Assembly: GCA_963930645.1 (NCBI GenBank)
Contig: OZ005660.1
Coordinates: 242,052,836 to 242,116,835 of the forward strand
Length of the DNA: 64,000 nucleotides
From: Salticus scenicus
Taxonomy: Eukaryota; Arthropoda; Arachnida; Araneae; Salticidae
Reading direction: 5' to 3'
Program-made: the position numbers and the translations under genes
Shown here: in pieces, positions 1-12,217 of the stretch
Layout of the letters: every line of letters begins with the position of its first letter
How positions within the stretch are numbered: the first letter of the stretch is position 1
The notes under the pieces: generated by a model
The model's input: only the letters and a program-made list of their open reading frames with translations
Told to the model about the DNA's origin: nothing
The model's database searches: none

Positions 1-347
1 TCTTATTTAATTGTTGTTACGTGATGGAAAAAAACCACTCTTCAAAAAATATGTTATAAAAAGAGAGCAGTATTAACAATACCCCGGAAAAAATCATTAA
101 AAAGTGATAATTCTGCAATAATTTTATATTCAAAATCAAACATGTCTACATTAAACATGTATGGAAATGATTTAAAATATTTGATGTTTAGTTCAGGAAA
201 TTTTATTTTATTCGTAATTGTCTTCCAATAATTTACTTTTTTTTTTTTTACTTATTTATTTATTTATTTATTGAGAATTATAAGAAATGAATTCATTTTT
301 AGCTATTTCTAAAAAGACAACTATTAATATTCTATTTTTTTAAGAGT

Positions 348-378
<31 letters not shown>

Positions 379-379
379 C

Positions 380-1342
380 TCTAACAAAAATGTCTTTAAA
401 GGAGAAGGGAACAAAAGTATGAAAAGAAGGTGGAACTAACTATGCACCAGAATAAATTATAAAAGTTGATAATTTTTATTACTGTAAGGCATAGCTACCA
501 ATATTTTGATTTATTCCGGAGTAATTTTAGCCCCGCCTCTAATTCGTACCACTTATTTTTTTAAGTAATTTTTTCTTATTTTATTGAAGTTATATATTGA
601 AGAAATTTTTTCTATAAATAAAGTGGTGCGAAATAAAGGCGGAGCTAAAAGTACTCCGGAATAAATTAAAATATTGGCAGCTATGCTGTAAGGTATAATA
701 TTTTATCTGACATTAGATTCAAGCCCCATGAAAAGAGCCTTAAATTTCATGAAGAGAATCTTTTTTTTTTTTTTTTTTTTTTTTTGGGGGGGGGGGGCAT
801 TTTGTTTTGTATTATCTAACAGAGACTATCATAAAAACTAGAATTTTCGTGAATTATTCTAGTTTTTATGAATATCTTTTTCATAATATTTTTCACGATG
901 CTCACAATAAATTAAAAAAAAAAAAAAAAAAAAACGGAAAGCAATATACGAAAATATAGAATTTTTATGTAGAAAATATTCTTAAGTTACGTACTTTAAA
1001 AGTTAAATTGCTTTTCAAATTTTTATTTATTTATTGTAAGCATCATGAAAAATATTATGAAAAAGATATTCATAAAAACTAGAATAATTCATGAAAATTC
1101 TAGTTTTCATGATTGTCTATTAGCTAATACAAAAACGAAAAGTACAAAAAAAAAAGAATGATTCTGTTCAGGAAATTTAAGGCTGTTTTGAGGGGGAGGG
1201 GGGGGGAGTTTGCATCTAATGTCAGATAAAATATTATACCATACAGCAAGAAGAGTTATCAACTTTAACAATTTATTCTGGGGCATTGTTAGTTTCATCT
1301 TCTTTTCATACATTTTTTTCCTCCTTTTCCTTTAAAGAGAAT
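380..1342. mobile_element. Foldback element with long inverted arms
   Basis: The left arm (about 380-905) and right arm (about 1021-1342) are inverted copies. For example tattcataaaaactagaat on the right arm is complementary to the left arm near 830-885, and the block containing ttatctgacattagat occurs in inverted form on both arms. The left arm is longer because a 196-bp miniature element (490-685) has landed in it. The loop is about 115 bp of AT-rich DNA. No transposase is encoded. The superfamily is unknown. Confidence 0.8.
490..685. mobile_element. hAT-type MITE, 196 bp, TSD ctgtaagg
   Basis: Terminal inverted repeats of about 60 bp begin CATAGCTACCAATATTTT and end in the complementary ATATTGGCAGCTATG. 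It is flanked by the perfect 8-bp direct repeat ctgtaagg (482-489 and 686-693). The opposite arm of the host foldback carries the corresponding empty site (ctgtatgg on the complementary strand, near 1240). An 8-bp duplication with CA...TG ends is characteristic of hAT elements. It has no coding capacity, so it must have been mobilised in trans. Confidence 0.9.
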
Positions 1343-2072
1343 TTTTTTTTCTTATTTAATTGTTGTTTCGTGATGGAAAAAAACCACTCTTCAAAAAATA
1401 TGTTATGAAAAGAGAGCAGTGTTAACAATACCCCGGAAAAAAATCATTAAAAAGTGATAATTCTGCAATAATTTTATATTCAAAATCAAACATGTCTACA
1501 TTAAACATGTATGGAAATGATTTAAAATATTTGATGTTTCGTTCAGAAAATTTTATTTTATTCGTAATTGTCTTCCAATAGGTTACTATATTTTTTTTTT
1601 ACTTATTTATTTATTTATTTATTTTTTGGAGAATTATTAAAAAATGAATTCATTTTTAGCCATTTCTAAAAAGACAACTATTAACAACTTAAAATTCGTC
1701 ACTGTTTGAAGATAACATTTGTTTCTCATTATTTTAAAGTATTAAAAATATGTAGTGCTTAATGTTTTCGCAAAATTGTATTTCCAGTCAAATAATGCGG
1801 TTTTCTTGCATGTCTTAAGTAAATATATAATACGTACCACGTATGTAGAAAATTGTTGTATTATTTTAAAATGTGTTAATAAAAATAAAATTATAAAATT
1901 ATCTATTTGTACCTAAAGGTATTCAATTTGGCATTTTTCATAATAATATGAATTTTTATTTACTGTCAATTCATTTACTGTCTGTACTTTTTATTTAGTT
2001 ACATTAACAGGGTTTCTACAATCCGTATTTTCCAGAAAGAGATTATACAGATATGTTTCTATGATCATTTAA

Positions 2073-2495
2073 GGGCCCGCTTCACTCAACGCCGCCGCAA
2101 GCCGAAGCTAATGTTATTCTATGGGAAATTTTTCTTTACAAATAACTTATTAACTAATACATATTTTTAAGTTCTGTTTTCACATTCTGAAAATTCCCAG
2201 CTGTTAAATTGACGCACCTTTTTTTTTTAAAAAAAAATATTTTTTTCAATTTTTTATATTTTATTTTGAAGTTGAAAATACGAATTTTCAATATGTGAAA
2301 TTTTTTCATTTTGCAATTTCAAAATAAAATATTAAAAATAAAAAAAAAATACATTTTTAAAAAAGGTCCCTCAATTTAACAGTTGGGAATTTTCTGAATG
2401 TGAAAACAGAATTTAAAAATATGTATTAGTTAATAAGTTATTCGTAAAGAAAATTTCCCCCATAGAATAACATTGGATCTGGCTTCCGGCGAGGG
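2073..2495. mobile_element. TTAA-target MITE, copy 1, right end lost
   Basis: It begins after TTAA (2069-2072) with gggcccgcttcactcaa and continues into the arm containing ttattctatgggaaattt. The right arm (about 2350-2495) is the inverted copy but stops after cttccggcga, lacking the gtgaagag-ttaa terminus present in the copies at 15926 and 44283. TTAA duplication suggests piggyBac or Kolobok mobilisation. It is non-coding. Confidence 0.82.
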
Positions 2496-2819
2496 TACCG
2501 GTATTTTTGAGATGTCATATTTTCAAGTATAGTTTTTTTGAATTGCAGTGGTTTAGTGAACATGTTACACAAGAGTGTGATATACACAAAATTATGAAAT
2601 GCATTTATGTAGGGAACGAAAGTGGTGGGAATTTGTAAAAATTAGTGGTAGAAATCATGGAAAAATCAGAGAACTTCTTTTCTGAATTCCTGCAGCCACC
2701 CTGAATTAGAATGTCAGAGATCTCAATTTTGTTCTTGCCAATATCATAAATGATATATGTTTTAAAATTGGTCATTATACAATTATTCATTTTTCAGATA
2801 ATGTCTACATAGAATAACA

Positions 2820-3190
2820 AATAGGCCTACAGGGCAGACACTATATTGATTTTTTTTTTTTTTTTTAATTTTACTTTTTCCACGTGCATCAAAAATTGTG
2901 CATATCTGTGGTGGGGGTAGAAGGGGCAGGAAAATACAAGTACTTTCACAAATGTTAATTGGCTCAGTTTTAAATTTGAAAAATTATTTTACCAGAGTGC
3001 TTAAGTAGCATCTATTACGGACATTTTTTTTTTTTTTTTTTTTTTTTTTTCTAAAGCAAAATAAAATGTAAAGCCATTGAAAATATATAATTAATGAAAA
3101 GTATTTTTGTTTTATTGGTGCATCGTAAGAACAATTATTTTTTAATTATTACTAATTATTTTTATTTTAATTATTTATAAATTTATTTTT
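2820..3190. other. Non-genic AT-rich spacer
   Basis: Holds poly-T tracts (near 2850 and 3025-3050) and otherwise unremarkable AT-rich sequence. I see no gene. Confidence 0.6.
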
Positions 3191-3207
3191 GTTATTGCAG
3201 ATTATGG

Positions 3208-3412
3208 CATAGTTGACAACATTTTAATTTATTCCAGAGCATTTTTAGCCCTGTATTTATTTCATAATATTTTATTTATAAAATAATTTTCTCCAATATC
3301 TAACTACAATACAATAAGAAAAGAAAAATACTCTTAAAAAGTAAGTGGTATAAAATAAAGGCGGAGCTAAAAAGGAAAATGTTGGCAATAAATTAAAATT
3401 GTTGAGAACTCT
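3208..3412. mobile_element. hAT-type MITE, 205 bp, TSD gattatgg
   Basis: Second copy of the family at 490-685. It starts CATAGTTGACAACATTTTA, shares the ggcggagctaaaa block near the right end, and is flanked by the perfect 8-bp direct repeat gattatgg (3200-3207 and 3413-3420). The terminal repeats have drifted (the right end reads gagaactct). It is non-coding. Confidence 0.88.
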
Positions 3413-3420
3413 GATTATGG

Positions 3421-5060
3421 TGGCATTTTTACCATGTTTCTTGGTACCTTATACTTTATTACAATATTATCCTTGTATCATAAATTGAAAAAAATAACTT
3501 CTGAAAAAAAAAAAAAAAAAAAAAAAATTAAAAATTAACGGTTTAAATAAAAGCACATTGTTTTAAGTAATTGTTCATTTAAAGTAAAGACGTGAAAGGT
3601 ACAACCTCCCACACCCTAAAAAAAGAATCTCCCTAAGAATCACTAGATCTACCTACTAAAATTTTGATATATATGCATGATAAATTACTCAAATTTAAAT
3701 TAATATTTACAAAAATAATCTAAAATCTATACAAATATTTGTGATGCTAAATAAATAAACTAGCCAAAACTCCAGGATTAAAATTAATTCAGAACTAGAT
3801 TAAGATTTAATAAATTTAAGATTTCTGTCTAATGTATTAAAACTTAATCAATCAGAAAAACATTAACAATTATTATTTATTAATTAAAAATAGGGAGACA
3901 GTTAGAATAAATTTTGATTAAATATATAATTTCATCACAATAATATTAATAGTTACAAAATTTTAAATAAACACCATTAAGTGCGATAAATTGCAACAAA
4001 ATTTTTGGGTCGAAAGAACATACAACCGTTCGTCAGTCGAACAAAGTTGGCCCGAGTGATGCAGTCAAAGCGGCAACCCGTTGGAATTGTATGAAACAAA
4101 GAATGATAATGAATTTCCAGTATGACAAATGGTACGTAAAAAACAATATTTAGCTTTCATTAATTTTTAATTTGAAAAAATCACGAGTACGTAGGTCTGA
4201 AACACGAAGACTTATCACTGTATTTAGTATAATTTGGATATTTTTCATGTTTCTGAAAATTACCTCAAGGTTCTGAGTTCAGGTTGTAAGATTCGATCAG
4301 ACCGTAGAATTATAACTTCATTTTTTATTTACCACTTTTTTCATATGTTAAAATTGTCAGAAATTTTTTCAGCAATACTTTGCATTTTAATCTTCTCCTA
4401 AAGAGAAAAGTCAGATATTGCACGTTATTATTGTTATTATTATCTAAATAATGAAATCTGATCTCAATTTTCAGTTACCTTTTTAATTTCTGCAAATATT
4501 TTTTATGTTAAAATTGCAGTTTCTATATGTAAGTGAGTGATCAGTCATATTCAGAAAGTATGCAAATCATTGTACTGAAGTTCATTTATTTAAATAAGAA
4601 TCTATTTCATTTACATATTTAAAAATGCACGTAATGTAACTACTTGTAGTTTTTTTCTAATAATTTACGCATTTTTAATTATTATACACATTCGTATATA
4701 TGTCAACTCACTTTCTGATGGTTGTTCTGGTTGGAATTTTCTTTATTAGGAAAAATTCGATTATTTTGTCTCACAAACTCTCCCCTCCCCTATTCTACTT
4801 TACACCGTGGTTTTCTGTCTTAAACTTCTTCACTTATAAACAAAAGTGATTTTAACCGTAGATAACTAAACATTCGTTTAATGAACCTCTACTACTTTTG
4901 TAAATTTGAGATATACACATTGCACTACCACTTACAACACCTTCCTAAATAGCATAGAGTTTTAATTAAGGGGGAAAACCTCTTAGAATTTTTTTTAAAA
5001 ATCGAATTTGTTTCTTTGTCATTTTACAAAAATATAATATATTGAGGGTATATTGGTGAG
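3421..5060. other. AT-rich region without recognisable gene
   Basis: Contains a poly-A tract (about 3507-3528) and single-copy-looking AT-rich sequence. A slightly GC-richer patch at 4015-4090 (around gttggcccgagtgatgcag) does not translate to anything I recognise. Confidence 0.55.
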
Positions 5061-5072
5061 AATTGGTGCTGT

Positions 5073-5142
5073 AGTAGTGTGCTTGACTTCTGATGCGAAA
5101 GTCCTCGGATCGAGTTCCTGTAAGGGCGTTTGGTATATAAAT
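5073..5142 (+). repeat. tRNA-Arg(UCU)-like sequence, left arm
   Basis: Reads ggtgctgtagtagtgtgc through a loop resembling gacttctgat and a B-box-like ggatcgagttcc. The anticodon loop of its better-preserved partner is CTTCTAA, which would present UCU (Arg). Stems are mismatched, so this is a tRNA-derived repeat rather than a working tRNA gene. Confidence 0.6.
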
Positions 5143-6032
5143 TTTTTATTTCAACTAAAATATTTGTTTTCTGCATTTTTAACTAAATTAAATCATTATT
5201 TTAAGAGAAAATATTAATAATATTAAAACAAGTTGTTTTTTTTTTCTGCGCGGGAAATTTAATTTTTTTTAAATTTTTAACCAATTTATTTATGTATTAA
5301 ATTTAAAGAAATTAATAATTTAACGAGAAATACTTTTATATTTCATTTAAATAAGATTTTGTTAATGATTACATTCCGATAAAATTTTGTTAATGATTAT
5401 GTTTTATGTAAATTTCTAATTACTATTTTTTAACGGCGATATTACTATCAAAAGTTAATCGTCTGCTCTCAATTGTATTATTAATTCATGCAATTTTTTG
5501 CATGAAAAATCCTGAATGAACAACAGCTGTTGCTTAACTATTCGACGTCGCATTTAACTTTTATTTCAAATGTTTCATTAAACAACTGTTAAATTTATTG
5601 GTGTCGGAAGAACTGATAATAATATTGAACCCGATGAAAAATTTTCTCAAAATTATTTTACTAATTTATAATTAGTTTACATCTGAAAAATTCAAAATCT
5701 GGGTAAATATGGATTTTACAAATCTAGTAATCTCGACGAAAAGCCAAATATTTAAAGAGTGTTCGCGATGAACAAAATTGTAATTCAAATAATTGTGATT
5801 AATCTTTTTGTATTTCTTGTTCTAATTGCGAAAAATACTTATGGTTTCATGATTTTTCTACATTTAATCATAACTGTTATAAATTAGAAACTATATTTGT
5901 AGCTTTAAATGTTATTATTATTATTATTATTATTATTTTTATTAAAAAAAAACTTTATATAATTAATATTTTTTCTTAAAATAATGATTTAATTTATTTC
6001 AAAATGTAAAAAATAAATATGTAAAAAGTACA

Positions 6033-6104
6033 AAGCACCTTCGCGGGGACTCGATCCGAGGACCTTCGTATTAGAAGTCAAACACGCTACCACAGCACCA
6101 TTCG
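6033..6104 (-). repeat. tRNA-Arg(UCU)-like sequence, right arm
   Basis: On the minus strand it reads ggtgctgtggtagcgtgt, then gacttctaatacgaagg and ggatcgagtccccgcg. A-box and B-box motifs are recognisable. The T-arm is good but the anticodon stem is imperfect. It is the inverted partner of the copy at 5073-5142. Confidence 0.65.
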
Positions 6105-6109
6105 TTCTT

Positions 6110-7260
6110 GCTACAACCTGTGTTTTGTTGGCTTTTATAGAAATAACTAAAATTATTAGGGGGTTATATCTCGCCTCCACGAGCGGTGGTTGCAGCAAAT
6201 TTTTACTGTATCCCACGGAGTAGCAAGAATAGGAGGGGAAAGTCCAATGGTGCCCAGCCTTTGAGAGTAGAAAACGATATTTTTGTAAATATTGAGGGCG
6301 CTGTAATCTACTTTCTCCCGGTTTTCCTTGACAGGAATTTTCGGTTTTCTGCTGCTGTTACTGCAAAATAAACTATTATTATTAATAAAAGATATTTTAA
6401 TCAACACAATTTTATCGTTTTCTCTTTCAACTTTTTTTTCTTTCTTCCTTATATGTTATGATCTTTTCTTTTCGTTTATTTATCAATTTTGCCAAGATAG
6501 TATATATGTTTTCCATAAAAATTCAAAATGAAGTTTATTACTATTATTATTATTATTATTATTATTATTTCTAGTTGTGTTGATCTGAAGCCATGTTTTA
6601 AGCATCTGCAACTTTCTTCCATTTTAATCCTTCCTGTATTTGGCTTATTATTATTATTATTATTATTTTAATTCTTGCTGTATTTGTCTTAAGGATTTTT
6701 TTTTTTCAAACTCTCATATACATATTAAATTAATAAATGCTCATACAATATCGGAATTTTTTGTAATGTGTGAAACTGAATAATAAATCAATAAATATTG
6801 TTCAAAGTTATTTAGATTTTTTTTCTTTCATCAAAAATATGTTATCTTAAAATAGATTAAAAAGATTTTTTATATTATGTCTTTTCTTGCGACATTAGCC
6901 ATGGCTGTGAAAGAAATAATAATAATAAAACTTGCGACATTTATTTTAAGGTCATTTATATTTTTCTCTCACTTATCTTCTTTGTAGAATTTGCTAATGA
7001 TTTTAAGCTCAATGATAAGTTATTATTATTCAAAAGTGCAGATTACTTGGTAATGCATAAAAAAGAAAAAAAAAAAAAAAAAAAGCTTCTAAAAAAATGT
7101 TTATTTATTTCTTTATTTTTATTTAAATTTTTATTTTGTGCTTTTTAGTTGCTAGATAAAAAGCTATTTAAATGAAATCTTCAAAATTTATTAGGATACT
7201 GTGTACACAACGGAATATTTTATTTTATCAATTGACACTTTTTCTATTAATTATTTGCAA
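6110..7260. other. Non-genic region with ATT microsatellites
   Basis: The first 300 bp (6110-6370) is GC-richer than its surroundings and shows no convincing reading frame. The rest is AT-rich with (ATT)n runs at about 6541-6571 and 6648-6668. No gene is seen. Confidence 0.55.
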
Positions 7261-7261
7261 G

Positions 7262-7345
7262 AAATAACACCTCGGCCCGGCGAGGATCGAACACACGACT
7301 CTCGCATTATCAACATGACGCTGTAACCAGCTGATTCATTATAAG
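7262..7345 (-). repeat. tRNA-Ile-like repeat
   Basis: On the minus strand, gaatcagctggttacagcg resembles a D-arm/A-box, tgttgataatgcga an anticodon arm with GAT in the loop, and gtgttcgatcctcgcc a T-arm/B-box. Pairing of the acceptor ends is poor. It is probably a tRNA-derived SINE fragment or tRNA pseudogene. Confidence 0.55.
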
Positions 7346-8750
7346 ATACAATGAGTTGCCTACAATTTTTTTTTTTTTTTTTTTAATATATATATAATGG
7401 AAGCGTCTTGGTTTTTTAACGTGACAGAAAGCCGATGACAAATCCAATTTCTTATAATAGTAATATATAATATACATATATACATATAAAGCTTCTAAAA
7501 ATATTTTTTTATGCATACGTCTGCATACGTCTGTAGGGGGGCCCCTTCCAGAAGGGGGCCCAGGCCATTTGCCCCGTATGCCCTGCCGTTAGTCAGGGCC
7601 TGTCGCTTAAAATGAATAACACAGGATCACTGTATAATTAAATATTTTTAAGTCAAGAAATAAAATTACGCATGTTTTACATAAAATAAATATATTTTGC
7701 AAATGAATACAGTAAATAGGTTAAAATCGCATTTGTAAACGCTAACAATGTTTTGACTCAAAATTGTTAAACTGTAGAAGATAATTAAAAGAGAATAAAT
7801 AACTTGGGAAATGAACTATTTATTATTTCATGTCTGTTTTTATATTATTTATTCTAATTTTCAAACTGCATGCAAAATGAAGCTGCTGATACTGTTCTTA
7901 AGACAACACGGTGCCGGTGAATGTTGAACTACAAAATTAGGATTTTTCGCCAAATCTAGTGACACAGAATAGATATAGTAGGAAAAAAATATTTAGAAAA
8001 CGCACTGTGTCACTTCCTTCGATTTCAACCAATCGCCTCACTGAGCCAATGGGTTAGTTGCACTCGGGAGGAAAAAACTTTCTTTTAATTGTAATCGATA
8101 AATTTAATCTTGTGAATCCCGAAAATCGAATTAAAATCGTAAAATTAATTAAAATTAATTTTTAATTAAAGTTTTAAAAGCTCTAAAAACCAAAACAAAA
8201 CCACGTGATTTGAAAGCGCTCCGTGATTAGGTTGATGTCACAGTTGACAAAGAACAAATGTTTACCCTTAACGTACATTCTTTTACCTAGAGCCCCTTAA
8301 ATAAATAATAGGCCGGCGCATCACCGCCATTTTTTTGCCTCGTAAGAGGACAGCATTTCCGCTTGGCGATTTTATCGCTTCACTGGTGGTTTTAAGAAAT
8401 TTTCATCTAAAAATAAAATCGACCAAAAATGATAAGCAACACAAGTAATCTGTTTCTGTTTCTTAAATAATTCATAACATTTGAAAGGGGAAAAAAATAA
8501 AAAGAGCGTACCAATTAAAATTGGAAAGTTTTTTCAACGACCTAATACTATCAGGACACGGAAACAAGACAACTTTGGCGAACCAAAAAAACGTCGCCAA
8601 GACTCTACAAACACACAGTAAAAAAGCGTTTCTTAAAATAATTTATGGTTATTAAAATACATATTTAGATTTAAATAATACTTTTTTTTAAATTTTTTAC
8701 TTTATAAATGTGAGAAATGCAAAGAAAAGTATAAGTGAATAACAATAAAA
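7345..8750. other. Non-genic spacer
   Basis: Contains a poly-T run (about 7367-7384), a short GC-rich palindrome at 7537-7562 (gggccccttccagaaggggg), and AT-rich sequence. A GC-richer patch at 8310-8400 and another at 8540-8620 have no supported coding frame. Confidence 0.5.
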
Positions 8751-8755
8751 CTTAC

Positions 8756-8908
8756 TATGCAAAGCTGTGCATTAGGTCCCGGGATCCAAGAATCTGGACG
8801 ACAATTCGCAGCTCATTTTCTCCTTCTTGCATTATCCGAAGGAAACCTAAACATTTTGTATCCTTTTCTGGAGTGTTTACAGCAGTTTATTGCTGAACAA
8901 CCTCCCAT
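8756..8908 (-). pseudogene. THAP-domain first exon with nonsense codon
   Basis: On the minus strand an ATG at 8908 opens a 51-codon frame, with a stop at codon 32, that ends at a splice-donor-like GTAAG (8751-8755). The peptide begins MGGCSAINCCKHSRKGYKMF and then shows FRFPSDNARRRK. This fits the N-terminus of the THAP zinc-binding DNA-binding domain (C-x4-C, then the hydrophobic FRFP block). A third Cys comes 40 residues after the second, as the C2CH pattern requires; the final His would lie in the next exon. Codon 32 is TGA exactly where THAP domains have an invariant Trp, so the exon looks disabled by a TGG-to-TGA change. THAP domains occur in P-element-like and other transposases as well as host proteins. 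No downstream exon was recognised between 7345 and 8750. Confidence 0.7.
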
Positions 8909-8999
8909 ATTGCAGTTTATTTCACTAAAATTACGAGCAAGACGGTAGAAACAATGGATGCCGTTTGTTTATCACGCTGGGTACATGCGGCAACCCTAA

Positions 9000-9555
9000 G
9001 GCAAAAAAATGTCGGATGCGCCAGCTCGTATATATAGGAGCCTTACTTTTACCTATTGCTTTTTTTGTTTGCTCTCTTCTAATCTGTATTTTATATTTTA
9101 TTTTTAAAGTTTCTACCTTTTGTAAGAAATAACTTAAACCTTCAATAACTATACTATATCTTACATAACTCTTTTCTATTTTAAATTCTAATTTTAGTTG
9201 TATAATGTTAATGTTGGATTTGTAAAAGGGCAATTGGATAATCTGCCGAAAGTAGATGCTCTTTCCATATTCTCATTTTTCAGAACAAACCTCGATTTTA
9301 TTGGCGCAGAAATAAGAGGAGCTAAAGCTAAAAGGTATAGGTTTGTTCTTTATTTATGTTTAAAAATATATAAACGTACTCATAATAGAATTTTACCATT
9401 GTATTGATAGAAGTATTTTTTTACATTTCTCTAATTTTTTAGACCCTTGTATGTGAGAATTTTTCTTTTTTCATAATGCATGCTTAAAGATTTATTTATA
9501 GTTAAAATATTCCTTAAACGTTTATAGTGCATAAAAATATGTTTTACTGATTTAC

Positions 9556-9586
<31 letters not shown>

Positions 9587-11255
9587 TTTATAATTTAACC
9601 AGAATTTTTTTATCCCAAATATTTACGATTTCTTTAAAGAGTAGTCATTAATTATACTCAGATGAACTGTGATTTCATTTCCCCCGTCCGTTGCTAGGTT
9701 ACTGAATAAAAAACGACATCTCACTGGATGGAATTGAGCACGTGATCTGGGGCACATGACCTCCCTCTCCACATTCCGTGGCCGTGAAGTGCCTCTTCTG
9801 GGGAAATGGACTGTAGTAATGACTATATTATGAGTTCAGTAGTATTTAATATTTACTTCATCATTTTGCAACGAAAACATATGCTATTTTCAAAATGCAA
9901 TATTTATTTATTTATTTATTTATTTTTGAATACAGGAAGTTTAAATTTTATAACCTTTTCAGTAATTTTTTAAATATATATATTTCAATTTTATCCATTT
10001 GTTTTTCTATTTAATTCTCTTAAATTTATTCTTTCATTTCATTCGAATTACATTCTTCTATGTCTTTTACATAAGCAATGGCTGTTATACAATTATTTAT
10101 TTAATTCATTCATTCATTCAAAAAGGAAAAAAATAATTTAATGTATTTATCGCAAAAATGTTGATAGTGGAGAAAGGATTATACTTATTAAAATTTAAGT
10201 TTAATAAAAACTTATTTATTATTTATTTAATTTCTTTGAAAGTAAAATCTTTTATTTATTTATCGTATTGATGGAAATCAAATGGTAATATAGCAGAAAG
10301 ATCGAATGCAATAAAGTACATGATGCAAAAATTAAAATACATTTAATAGATGCTGAGATACAGCTATCCTTAAAATCTTAATTCTTGAATAATAGCAGCT
10401 TTTGCCGTCTGATAAATACCTAAATTGAAGTGCCCAGGAAAGGGTTTGCTGCGGGCATTAAGAACCCAGACCCATAAGAGCAGGGTACACTGGCGGGGAA
10501 AAAGATGCCGTAGGCAGCGGATACCCGAAACGAGGTTCAAAGCCATTTCAATGAATTTATTTTTCAATCATCTAATTAATTAATTATTTATTTAGTTTTT
10601 GTTTATAGAATGATATAAAAGAAATAAGGATTCAAATACTTTTTGAAAATTTATTTTAATTTAGCGACCAGTAAAGTGGGTGAAGACCGCCACTTATAGT
10701 ACATATTCTTAACATATGAGATTTAACATTAAGGTTTCATTTATAAACAAATTAATTTATATATATACTGCGAATTTTTAATCAGTTATATAATGTCAGT
10801 CATATTTATAATTAGATCATGTACAACTTATAAGGTATTATTGCATTTGACATGTGTTTCATGTGTTTATTTTATTTTTATTTTTTAAGCACATTATATA
10901 TATATATATATATATATATTAATTGCGAATTATTTGTTTTTCTATTCATCTTTTATTTTTCAATTTTTCCAAATAAATAAGTTAATTACATTAGTTATAA
11001 TTACATTATAAACATAACTAAACACGTTACTAGATTTTGAAATAAATAAATAAATAAATAATAATAAAATAATAATAATAATAATTTTGTATGGGGACCT
11101 TTTTTATTATTTTATTTATTTATTTATTTAGAATGATAAGCACATATAATTTTCCTTAAATACTTTTCAATTTCTCAAATTGCATCACTATAATATTTTT
11201 AATTATTAACTATCTTTTAATTATTAACTAACCATTGTATTCGCTTGTTATATAA
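9000..11255. other. AT-rich region without recognisable gene
   Basis: Contains TTTA microsatellites (near 9570-9590, 9903-9925 and 11041-11060), an AT run at 10894-10920, and two GC-richer patches (9690-9810 and 10390-10550) with no supported frame. A short phrase at 10663 (gcgaccagtaaagtgggtga) recurs in diverged form at 54421 (gtgaccagcgaagcgggcga), suggesting a shared dispersed repeat. Confidence 0.5.
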
Positions 11256-11989
11256 ATGGATGAATGTATATGGAAGCTTTTAATTGGAAAATCTGTATTA
11301 AAATACTTTTAATATAACAATATTTTTTTTCCATGTGAGATTATAGAAAAAAAAATAATTAAAGAATTACTTAATATAAAAATATAATTAAGAATGATTG
11401 CATTTATTCAAAATCAAAATGTATAATAATAAAATTAATTTGTTCAAAAGAACTATTTGAGCTTTCAAATAAAAAATCTATTTCTAAATATTTTTAATAA
11501 AAAAATATTTTTTTCCTGTAAATAACTATCGATTTAAAAAACGGTAAGAAAAAAAAATAAAAATAAAAACTCTAAAAAACTAATTTAAATATATATATGT
11601 GTGTGTGTGTGTATGAAAGGGATAAAAATAAATAGTTTTCAATTATTAAAAAACCCAATTTAAAAGTGTGAAAATCGCTAATCGAAATTATAATCGCGAA
11701 TAATTCGTAATTGCCCCTTTAAAGATTGTTTCCTAGCAGAAGACTTTATAACTCAGAAATCAGAAAAGGAATGAAATTATAAGTCGAAATTCGCTGACTT
11801 TAGTGCAATTTGCAACTGGCCCTGCATTGAGCTACATATTAATTAATCCCAGAAATTCCTTTTAAGAGCCCAGACGATCTAAAGAACCAATCACCAGCTC
11901 AGAAAATTAGGAATAAAAGCCCAAACATTAAGTAAACGGAGACTCTTGCCACGATTTTGACTTGTTAAACACTTTCACGCTTTAGTCTC

Positions 11990-12180
11990 CCTCCGAAATT
12001 ACATACAGGCCTCCCCAACAGATTGGATCCGTGGATCGGTAGAGCGTCGGATTCAGACTCCATTCCCCTTACCCTGTCCCGACTTAGAAATACTGATGCA
12101 ATAAAGATGTTTCCTGAAAGAAAGCCTAGTCGTCATTGTGTGCTGCGCCTGTCATCTCTCTTTCATCTAGTAATTAATAC
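11990..12180 (+). repeat. GC-richer tRNA-like or LTR-like fragment
   Basis: Includes gtggatcggtagagcgtcgg, which resembles a tRNA A-box region, and an AATAAA signal near 12100 followed by gtcattgtgtgctgcg. I cannot decide between a SINE head and a solo LTR. It ends at an (AT)n microsatellite (12183-12213). Confidence 0.35.

Positions 12181-12217
<37 letters not shown>

Larger units (their letters stand above)
1..1690. repeat. Long direct repeats flanking a foldback element
   Basis: Positions 1-343 and about 1350-1690 are near-identical direct copies; both run from a cttatttaattgttgtt block, through accccggaaaaaa and aacatgtctacattaaacatg, to a TTTA microsatellite. They flank the foldback at 380-1342, so the region looks like a tandem unit of roughly 1.35 kb (flank plus foldback) whose left end lies outside the window. 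No coding potential is seen. Confidence 0.85.
5067..6110. mobile_element. Foldback element with tRNA-Arg-like arms
   Basis: The inverted arms of about 170 bp are 5067-5235 and 5945-6110. Each arm contains a tRNA-like sequence (outer part) followed by a shared AT-rich block containing aaattaaatcattatttta. The 0.7-kb centre is AT-rich and ends in an (ATT)n microsatellite (5906-5937). No protein is encoded. The tRNA-like parts retain an A-box-like TGGTAGCGTG and a B-box-like GGATCGAGTCC. Confidence 0.75.

Noticed and set aside
8757..8948. 63-codon plus-strand frame
   Set aside because: It is the antisense of the THAP-domain exon at 8756-8908; the minus strand carries the Cys pattern and a splice donor.
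9000..9060. TATA-box promoter (tatatatagg) upstream of the THAP exon
   Set aside because: The motif is palindromic and common in this AT-rich sequence; without transcript data it cannot be called.
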